The notes below the pieces were generated by a model. It searched no databases and was not told where the DNA came from. It was given only the letters and a program-made list of their open reading frames with translations. Below are positions 59,600-64,000 of a stretch of DNA of 64,000 bases, in pieces (the first letter of the stretch is position 1; each line of letters begins with the position of its first letter). The stretch is from Macquaria australasica (lineage: Eukaryota; Chordata; Actinopteri; Centrarchiformes; Percichthyidae), in the NCBI GenBank assembly GCA_005408345.1, contig SEMN01000222.1, forward strand, positions 632,001-696,000, given 5' to 3'. Position numbers and translations under genes: made by a program.

Positions 59600-60570
59600 T
59601 GAGGACCCTTCAACTGTTGTTCAAGCTATAACCCCCAACCCAAACCCTCATCCTGACAAACTTAATCCTTACCTCATCCTTAACCGAACCCCACCTCTAA
59701 CCTTCATCTTAAAGCCAAATCCTTACCCTGAAGTTACCTTAAATGCAACCCCACTTCAACCCAATCTCAATCCTAATTCAGATTTTAATCCTATACTTTA
59801 ATCTTCAGGCTGCATTCACACCGACTGTGTTCAAAAAACTGCAGTCTTATCATTCGTTTCAATGAGGTTACTGCATTTGTACAGAGGAGCGTCGTCCAGT
59901 TAAACCAGAAGTTGAACCTGGCTCAACTATTGTCGCATCACAACACAACGTTATCCAGCAGCGCACTGCGTTGGTCAATCAAATGCATTCAAGAGCAAAT
60001 TCCTGAAGAGTGTAATTCTTACTTAAACAAGCATCGAGATGGAGGAGAAATGATGGGAACGACTCCCCAGAGTTTTAAAATCCTCTCTAAACTGTTCAGC
60101 GTTTTGCATCAATAAACCTTTTAACTCATGGATCTATTATTCAAACTGGGCATCCTGGATTGTATTTTAACTGCTCACCAGTACGTGTAGCAACAAGCCC
60201 CCATTGTATTATTTATTTATTTATTTATTTGGTTTTGCCATTTTATGCCTTTTTATTAGTTGACAGTAGAGAGATGACAGGAAACAAGGGGAAAGTGAGA
60301 CGGCGAACGACATACTGTACAACAAAGGTCCCCCGCTGGACTCGAACTGGAGACGTTTTTTGTTTTTTTCTTGCTTTTAATGCTATTTTTGGTCTCCTGA
60401 CTAACCTAAATCTATCCATTTCGTAGCCCACAATTAATCCATATCCTGTCCTAAACCTTGTCCTCACTCTAGCCTTCATCTTAAACTCAAATCAAAAGCT
60501 TAAATCACTCAACCTCAACTGTACTTTAAACTTAATCAAATGTTAACTCTCATCTTAACCCTTAACTAAA
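59600..60570. repeat. Degenerate CCTAACC-like array interrupted by other elements
   Basis: The flanks 59600-59802 and 60397-60570 are built of loosely repeated CCTTAACC / AACCCCACCTCTAACC / CTCATCTTAACCC phrases starting next to GCTTTGTGAGGACCC. The two arms look like one array pushed apart. The gap holds a GCATTCACACCGACTG repeat block (from about 59815) and the SINE below. Confidence 0.5.
60208..60356 (-). mobile_element. tRNA-derived SINE, 5' truncated
   Basis: On the minus strand an AGTTCGAGTCC box at about 60340-60350 fits an RNA polymerase III B box. It is followed by a body containing CCCCTTGTTTCCTGTCATCT and a tail of (AAAT)n (plus strand TTTATTTATTTATT at 60211-60231). No A box or intact tRNA head is visible, so it is not a functional tRNA gene. 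Confidence 0.6.
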
Positions 60571-60664
60571 AATTTGTTCTTTTAAGATGTTTTTCAGTGA
60601 CTACAATTACCTCACTTTGATTATCATAACTGTCTCTCAGAAGGATAGAACAACACACTAGTGA

Positions 60665-60700
60665 GCACTCACACACACACAAACACACACACACACACCA
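60665..60700. repeat. (AC)n microsatellite, interrupted
   Basis: Two CA runs separated by single-base interruptions; intronic. Confidence 0.85.
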
Positions 60701-61233
60701 TTTGCAGCCCCCCTACATTTCAGATGTCCGTCACGGTGACATGTGTGTGGCCAGAAGTAGTCAGGACGGAGGAGAGAAGAAAAGGAAGGAAAGAGGAAGT
60801 GAAGTAGTGGGAGGAGTAAGAGTAAGTAGAAAGGGATGGGGAGGTCCAGGAAGGAGGTGCAGGAGAAGGTCAGAGAAATACAGACTGGCAGTCAGTCTGT
60901 CAGTCAGTCAGGCCCCAGAGCACCCGGTTCATTCAGTCCCAGCAGGGTAACGACTGTCTAACTACAATCTGCTAATCCTGCAGGCTGGCAGAGGCCCATG
61001 GGAGTAAAACCAGCCACACCAGTACTACAGCCAGCTCCCACACCAGCTGGAGCTGCCTGCCAGCCTGCATGACTGCATGACTGACTGCCACTAACCCATG
61101 CTAACAGGCTTGTGAGAGCAGCGCATTCAGATGCTGATGAAGAGGGATGTCTGTGTGTTTGTGCCTGTGGTGTGCACATAAGTGCAATTGTGTGTTAAAG
61201 TGGAAGAAATACAGTCACACACACTACAGGGAA

Positions 61234-61400
61234 ATGTGTGTGTGTGTGTGTGTGTGTGGGATGCAACTAACAAGTATAAGTTTATTTTCATTATCGATTA
61301 ATCTGTTCATTATGTTTGGCATTTTTGCTTGATAAGTGACTTAAATTATCAAAATTTAAAAAAAAAAAAGTATTTTCTGTAAATTGATAATCAATTCGGC
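61234..61400. repeat. (TG)n microsatellite abutting an ATTAATCG-family copy
   Basis: About 12 TG units (61234-61258) are followed directly by GATGCAACTAACAAGTATAA and TTTTCATTATCGATTAATCT, a partial minus-oriented copy of the hAT-like family running to about 61400. Confidence 0.7.
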
Positions 61401-64000
61401 ATTATTGACAAGAACTTAATATTATCGCATCTCTTGTATCGTGATTATATTCTGTTATCCAAATCTCAAGCATAATGAAACTATAAACTAAGAAATAGGT
61501 TATTAGGTTTTAATATATTTTACCTTTATAAAGCATTTTGTCTGTTGTGATGCGTAACAGTGGAGCACAGTTTCCTGATTATTTTGCATTTTATTTTGCA
61601 TATATTTACCACATTGTGTTAGTATTGTGTTATTGATCCCTAACATCTGGCAAATCTTAAAGGCGTGTGTTTACAGGTGTTGGGGGGTACTACTGCTTAT
61701 TTGGTGTGAAGTGGCTCCACAGGAAGCTGCGTGAAGTCTGATAAATTGCCTCACGTGATGTCACTTGAGTCAGTGTTGGTTGGGGCTGAAGACTACAAGT
61801 TTGAAGATGAAAAGAAATCTCGACGTGTGGAGAAAAGAAGTGAGCTTACCAGACCTCTGTAGCCCGCTCCTCATCTCTTCTTGGAGCTACATTAGCCGCT
61901 ACTAGCATAAAACACTGGAATCTCAGACCGAACTGCCGGTGGTCGAGTTGCATTGTGGGTAATGTAGGCACCAAGTTTTGACAAGGAAGAAGAATGTGTG
62001 GAATAAACACACATGCTGTTTGCACCTCATAGGTGTCAAAGAGCAATGTCAGAGAGTGGTGGTGACTTTAACTTGAAGGTACTTCAGTAGGCTATAGAGA
62101 GATGCACCATCTGTTACAGGGATCAAACCTGTAACCCTGCAGTTATGACCTCTCTGTTGCACTTCTGTATCTGCTGTTTCTCTGTTTATGTGACCCTGCT
62201 TTGTGAAATGCTAATCTAATTGATTCTGTCCAGCATGATTAGGATTGTGGGTGTGTAAGTGGGTTACTCTACTGAACCTCAAGTATACTCTCTCTCGTGT
62301 GCATTTACATTTAGCACCAAATCCATTGATGGACCTCGGGAGATATGATCCCAGTAGCATTACTATTTTTTTTAGGTGTAGCCATAGCTGATGCTTAAGA
62401 TCATTAGGAGAGAACATGAAATGCTTGACATTCAGGTGGTTTAAGTCAGGACAATATTGTTGCTAAGTGACTGACGACAAAAATGGGTGTTACCTTATTT
62501 TATTTCCAACTATATCCAAGGATTTTGTGTGTTTTCTGATTATCAGTGTGTTTCTAAAACAACAAAAAGGATAGACAACAGACGTAATTAATAAAAAAAC
62601 ATTAACAAGGTAACGTCTGTGAGCTCTGTCATTTTTAAAAGTATCAGCCATATTACAGCTCATGAAATGGTAGCTTTAAGAACATTTCAACTCAACATCA
62701 GTTAGTCACTGACGTAGACTCTCATAAACACAACCCACTTGAAGGTGTTGTTAAAACAGGGTGACAGCTTTCAGTAAAAAGCACACAACATGCTGCGATA
62801 GTTTGTCTAATTCCATGAAAATGTTTTGTTCCTTTTTGTCTGTCAGTGCATATTTTTTTAAGAAGCAGTGAATGAGTTGCTTCCTGTAAATTCAAATCAT
62901 ATTTCCAGCATCAGAAGAATCCCAAACAGATATGTATTGGCCTTTAATAATGAATAGTAACCCATATTTAAAGTTCAGACTGAGTTTACACAGTTACTTT
63001 TACAGGTAATTGGCTCAGACAAACTATTTGATCGGCGTTCTTTACTCTCTGATCACACTGTTGTTTCTCCGAGCCTCAAACTGACTTCTGTATACTGTAA
63101 ACAGGGATCCCTGGTTGTCTGGGGTTCTGAGGAGCTTTGCACAAGATGCCGTCTAATCCGCTGTCTCCCCGGAGAGATTAGCTCTGTCACCAGGGCTGGG
63201 AATTAAACCACAACTGGTGTCGGAGATACTGACACAGACACAAAGCTGAGACTGGACCGGGGGGGAGGGGAGTGGAGCAGAGCAGCGACGGGTGTGGATT
63301 CACACGTCTGATGTAGCCGGAAAATAAATAACTAGAGTAACCTATGAATTACAGTCTGTCATCATCAAATAAAAACAATTACAGTCTTGAGGCTGAAGTG
63401 GGTTATATGAACCAATCTGGGTGGGGAGGATTACAGGAAAAGATGAGCAGAGGTGCAGTTTTGCCATGAGGTAAACAACGGCAGTGTGTCATCACTCTCA
63501 GTCATTTTGACATGTAACTGTTTGGGACACCTAGACAATTGAATTTGACAAGTTAAATATGGGAACAAACAAATCTGTTTACCTTCCTTTGAAGGGAAAA
63601 CCAGACAGTTTGTGCCGTGACGAGATCAGACAGCATGTCTAACACATCATGTAATTGATGCCCCAACAATCTCCGTGTGCTATCAACCTATCTGCATTCA
63701 GCTTGTAGTGGACTGCTCCCTTTGAGTTTTCCAGCACAGAGGTTGAGTGTGGATCAGATACAGAATCTTCAAAAGAGACTGTGAAGGCAACAAGAGGGCA
63801 GACAGAGAAGCTCGAAACTCTCAGAAATGCAGTGTTTCCTTCAGTAACATGTTGATGATGCAGTGAAGGTCTTTTGAGCAGCAAAAGAAAGCTGCCTTCA
63901 TCCGGTCTTAATTCAATTTTACGTGTAGAGTACATTTGATTGAGTGCTTCAGGGAATTTATCATCAGAAAATCCACGGTGCAAAATGCCACAGAACTGTT

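Larger units (their letters stand above)
38779..64000 (+). other. mtcl1 intron 3, running off the window
   Basis: The donor GTGAGA follows exon 3. The next exon should continue the coiled coil, but no frame with an acceptor, donor and heptad-like sequence is seen in the remaining 25.2 kb. I take the whole stretch as one intron. It holds the interspersed repeats listed separately and no independent gene. Stretches with nothing I can name include 38780-41880, 43000-44700, 48000-49300, 49370-51320, 51650-54080, 54900-57200, 57720-59590 and 61400-64000, apart from short simple repeats. A short exon could have escaped. Confidence 0.6.

Noticed and set aside
60300..60360. Possible tRNA gene
   Set aside because: Only a B-box-like GTTCGAGTCC motif is present, followed by a SINE body and (AAAT)n tail; no cloverleaf can be formed.
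1..64000. Search for a novel gene cluster or defence-like system
   Set aside because: All convincing coding sequence belongs to four conserved vertebrate genes; the rest is intron, UTR and repeats.

Overview
The window is nuclear DNA from a ray-finned fish, most likely a spiny-rayed (percomorph) teleost. The genes are vertebrate genes split into many exons with GT/AG introns. The introns and spacers are full of repeat families I recognise as common in teleosts: a GCTAACATGCT family, an ATTAATCGATTAATCG hAT-like family, CAGGGTTCGTAC elements, a tRNA-derived SINE and an L1 fragment. No mammalian repeats, rRNA, tRNA gene, CRISPR array or prokaryotic gene is visible.

Four protein-coding genes are present. 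(1) 127-12222, plus strand: the last 13 coding exons of a piezo2-type mechanosensitive channel (736 residues and the stop); its 5' part lies left of the window. (2) 20719 down to 16831, minus strand: complete napg (gamma-SNAP), 12 coding exons, 311 aa. (3) 22109-29286, plus strand: complete rab12, six coding exons, 242 aa. (4) 32456 onward, plus strand: the first three coding exons of mtcl1 (SOGA2), a microtubule-crosslinking coiled-coil protein. After its third exon at 38778 I find no further exon, so roughly the last 25 kb is one unfinished intron.

Layout: piezo2 and napg are tail to tail across a 4.6 kb spacer that holds two MITE-like elements and a perfect 24-bp hairpin. napg and rab12 are head to head across 1.4 kb with a CRE and an ETS-like motif just before rab12. 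rab12 and mtcl1 run in the same direction 3.2 kb apart. As I recall the human map, all four genes lie on 18p11.22, where PIEZO2/NAPG and RAB12/MTCL1 are two separate adjacent pairs; here the pairs are joined directly. The four do not form a pathway or operon: they are a mechanosensor, a SNARE-disassembly adaptor, an endolysosomal small GTPase and a microtubule crosslinker kept together by synteny.

I see no evidence of a new multi-gene system. The points worth a second look are small: upstream ORFs whose stop codons overlap the start codons of rab12 (TGATG) and mtcl1 (TAATG), an 18-nt napg microexon, the intergenic hairpin, and nested transposons with readable target-site duplications. Exon boundaries were placed by eye from splice sites, reading-frame continuity and remembered family sequence; no alignment was run.
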